Of a DNA stretch of 64,000 bases, positions 62,439-64,000 are shown piece after piece; position 1 is the stretch's first letter, and each line of letters starts with the position of its first letter. Where the stretch lies: positions 1 to 64,000 of IMG/VR virus record IMGVR_UViG_3300044591_001861, one strand, 5' to 3'. The notes below the pieces were generated by a model. It was not told the origin of the DNA, made no database searches, and worked only from the letters and a program-made list of their open reading frames with translations. The stretch is from a virus. The position numbers and the translations under genes are program-made.

Positions 62439-62831
62439 TTAACTATTTTTATAGAGCTTTTCTAATAGCTCTTTAGCATCATTTACATTAGCAAGATATC
62501 CCATTTTCCTAGAGACAACAGTTTTGTTGCTTTTTATACTGTTTGTTTTTCTAACATAAGTTTGGTACATCATAATCATTTCAATATTTTTAGATTCGCT
62601 TACTGTAAGTACGTCATTCATATTGATAATAAACATATCTTCTGATGATGTTTTTAACCATGGTTCAATCTTGTATCCAGCAACTCCTGATCTTCCTTTA
62701 ATCTCACAAATGATTATTGGATTTGTGACTAAAAGCATAATTGAACCATTTTCAGTATTGGGAGCAATCTTTGCAAAGATTTCTTCTCCTGTTTTCAACT
62801 TGACTGTTGCATAGAAATCGTCTTCGATCAT
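62439..62831 (-). CDS. Small Sm/SH3-like beta-barrel protein C
   Basis: A 130-residue protein: DFYATVKLKTGEEIFAKIAP, MLLVTNPIIICEIKGR and MFIINMNDVLTVSESKN. Same strand order as the two barrel-like proteins beside gp43. It overlaps the UvsW stop as ATGA. Function unknown. Confidence 0.66.
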   Translation of the reverse strand: MIEDDFYATVKLKTGEEIFAKIAPNTENGSIMLLVTNPIIICEIKGRSGVAGYKIEPWLKTSSEDMFIINMNDVLTVSESKNIEMIMMYQTYVRKTNSIKSNKTVVSRKMGYLANVNDAKELLEKLYKNS

Positions 62832-64000
62832 TTCTTTAAATTAATAGTAATTATTTCGTAATTAAAATTCTCTTCATTGTAAATTTTTATTCTTTCAATA
62901 AAATGATTTAAAGTATAATTTTTTCTTGAGTTATAAGTACAATCATCAGCAATATCATATAGTATTGCTTTTGTTTTATTAGCACCTTTCCTTAAAACTC
63001 TACCAATGGATTGTAAATTTCTAACTCTAGATTTGCTTGGAGATGCAAATATTACATTATGAAGATTTTTTATATTAATACCCGTTGAGAAAACTCCATA
63101 AGATGCAACAATAACTGCATCACTTTCCCTTTCTGTAATTTCTCTAACTTGTTCTCTCTCTGCGGTTGCAACTCCACCATGAACAAAAAACACTTTTCTA
63201 TTATTGTGTTTGCTATTATTTATTAGATTAAATAATGGCTCACCATGAGTTTCAATTCTCGAGAATAAAACTAATGTATTTCCCTTTAGATCTAATACAA
63301 GATTTTTAATAAAGTTATTTCTTTTTTCATGAGTAATTATAAATTGAGTTTCATCTTCAAATGTTTCAAACTTTTTAGGTGGATGTTTTAATACTAGGCA
63401 ACGAATATCCAACTTTGAAAGATGACCTTTCTCCATTAGTTCTGCAGTTTTTGTAACTTTATATGATGGACCAAATAGTCCTTCCAAAACCCACTTATGC
63501 GTTTGAGATCCATCTAATGTTCCAGTAAATCCAAATCTATATTTTGCAGAATGAAGTTTTGACATAATCCCAATTAAAGATTTGCTCTTGAAAAGGTGAG
63601 CTTCATCTCCAATCACAACATCAAATTCTTCGAAGAACTTTCTTTCTAGTTTATAGATAGATTGCCAGGTAGTAATTACAACAGGAAAATTATTAGTTTT
63701 TTCTCTACCAGAATAAATACGGTGGCAATATGTCTCAGCATCCCAACCATAATCCTGAAAATCCTTATACATCTGCTCTACAAGAGATGTCGTTGGAACA
63801 ACTAAAAGGATTTTTTTCTGTTTATCTACAAAATATCTTACTATTGAATAAATCATCAGAGATTTGCCTGAGGCAGTTGGTGATATCAATAGTTTTCGAT
63901 TATATTTTAATGCATCGTATACTCCCTCTACTTGATAATCTCTCGGAGTATGGGAGCAAATAAATTTCATATAATCTTTTACGCCTTCATATGAAATATC
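62828..64000 (-). CDS. uvsW: DNA/RNA helicase UvsW, 5'-truncated by the window edge
   Basis: The frame stays open to base 64000; the ATG at 63970 is internal, and 10 further codons (DISYEGVKDY) precede it, so the N-terminal domain of about 100 residues lies outside. Present: RDYQVEGVYDAL (Q motif), SPTASGKSLMIYSI (Walker A), VIGDEAHLFKSKS (DEAH-type), FGFTGTLDGSQTHKW and LQSIGRVLRKGANKTKAILYD (motif VI). UvsW branches, rewinds and clears R-loops to switch replication modes. Confidence 0.95.
   Translation of the reverse strand, partial: DISYEGVKDYMKFICSHTPRDYQVEGVYDALKYNRKLLISPTASGKSLMIYSIVRYFVDKQKKILLVVPTTSLVEQMYKDFQDYGWDAETYCHRIYSGREKTNNFPVVITTWQSIYKLERKFFEEFDVVIGDEAHLFKSKSLIGIMSKLHSAKYRFGFTGTLDGSQTHKWVLEGLFGPSYKVTKTAELMEKGHLSKLDIRCLVLKHPPKKFETFEDETQFIITHEKRNNFIKNLVLDLKGNTLVLFSRIETHGEPLFNLINNSKHNNRKVFFVHGGVATAEREQVREITERESDAVIVASYGVFSTGINIKNLHNVIFASPSKSRVRNLQSIGRVLRKGANKTKAILYDIADDCTYNSRKNYTLNHFIERIKIYNEENFNYEIITINLKK

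Overview
The window is part of a T4-like cyanomyovirus genome, most likely a phage of marine Synechococcus or Prochlorococcus. Three things support this: a T4-type replication and recombination core (gp43, gp44, gp45, gp62, RegA, gp41, UvsX, gp61, gp46, gp47, gp55, UvsW, NrdA, NrdB); cyanophage metabolic genes (pstS, a cyanobacterial SLH porin, gnd, MazG, Hsp20, a CobS-like ATPase); and a large tRNA array. The DNA is AT-rich. Every gene I accept lies on the minus strand, so transcription runs from high to low coordinates.

Layout by region. 1-1.9 kb: the 5' end of pstS and a cyanobacterial-type porin, each preceded by a three-repeat Pho-box-like element. 1.9-16.3 kb: a translationally coupled run of 18 glycan genes, mostly joined by 4-base stop/start overlaps. 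It holds glycosyltransferases, FkbM methyltransferases, cupins, two mirror-image HAD/nucleotidyltransferase fusions, UDP-galactopyranose mutase, a split HldE-like kinase and cytidylyltransferase, and a GDP-mannose 3,5-epimerase-like enzyme. A structured RNA and a terminator precede it. 16.4-24.2 kb: small cyanophage genes, gnd, a Dps-like ferritin, a Phd/YefM-like protein, an HNH nuclease and 24 tRNA or tRNA-like genes. 24.2-31.6 kb: small membrane proteins, a secreted lysozyme behind a structured leader, a GIY-YIG nuclease, nrdB, nrdA and primase gp61. 31.7-42.6 kb: a late-type block of virion or virion-associated proteins with TATAAATA-like late promoters, one tRNA-Ala, a nucleotidyltransferase-like protein and MazG. 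42.6-64 kb: the replication and recombination core, with a CobS/CobT-like AAA+ and VWA pair and further late-type basic proteins inserted.

How the genes fit together. nrdA/nrdB and MazG bear on nucleotide supply, and gnd on NADPH and pentose production. pstS plus the porin would raise phosphate uptake in a P-starved host. The tRNA array, Dps and Hsp20 probably support translation, DNA protection and folding during infection. gp55 (sigma), gp45 (clamp) and gp44/62 form the late-transcription and replication apparatus that would read the TATAAATA sites. The glycan cluster could remodel the host surface or decorate the virion.

The most unusual signals are: the sugar-nucleotide and glycan pathway with a probable cis-acting RNA in front of it; terminators physically nested with sigma70-type promoters at several sites; a leader with mutually exclusive hairpins before the lysozyme gene; abnormal tRNA-like genes; and Pho-box-like elements on both phosphate genes. 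All functional assignments come from reading the sequence only.
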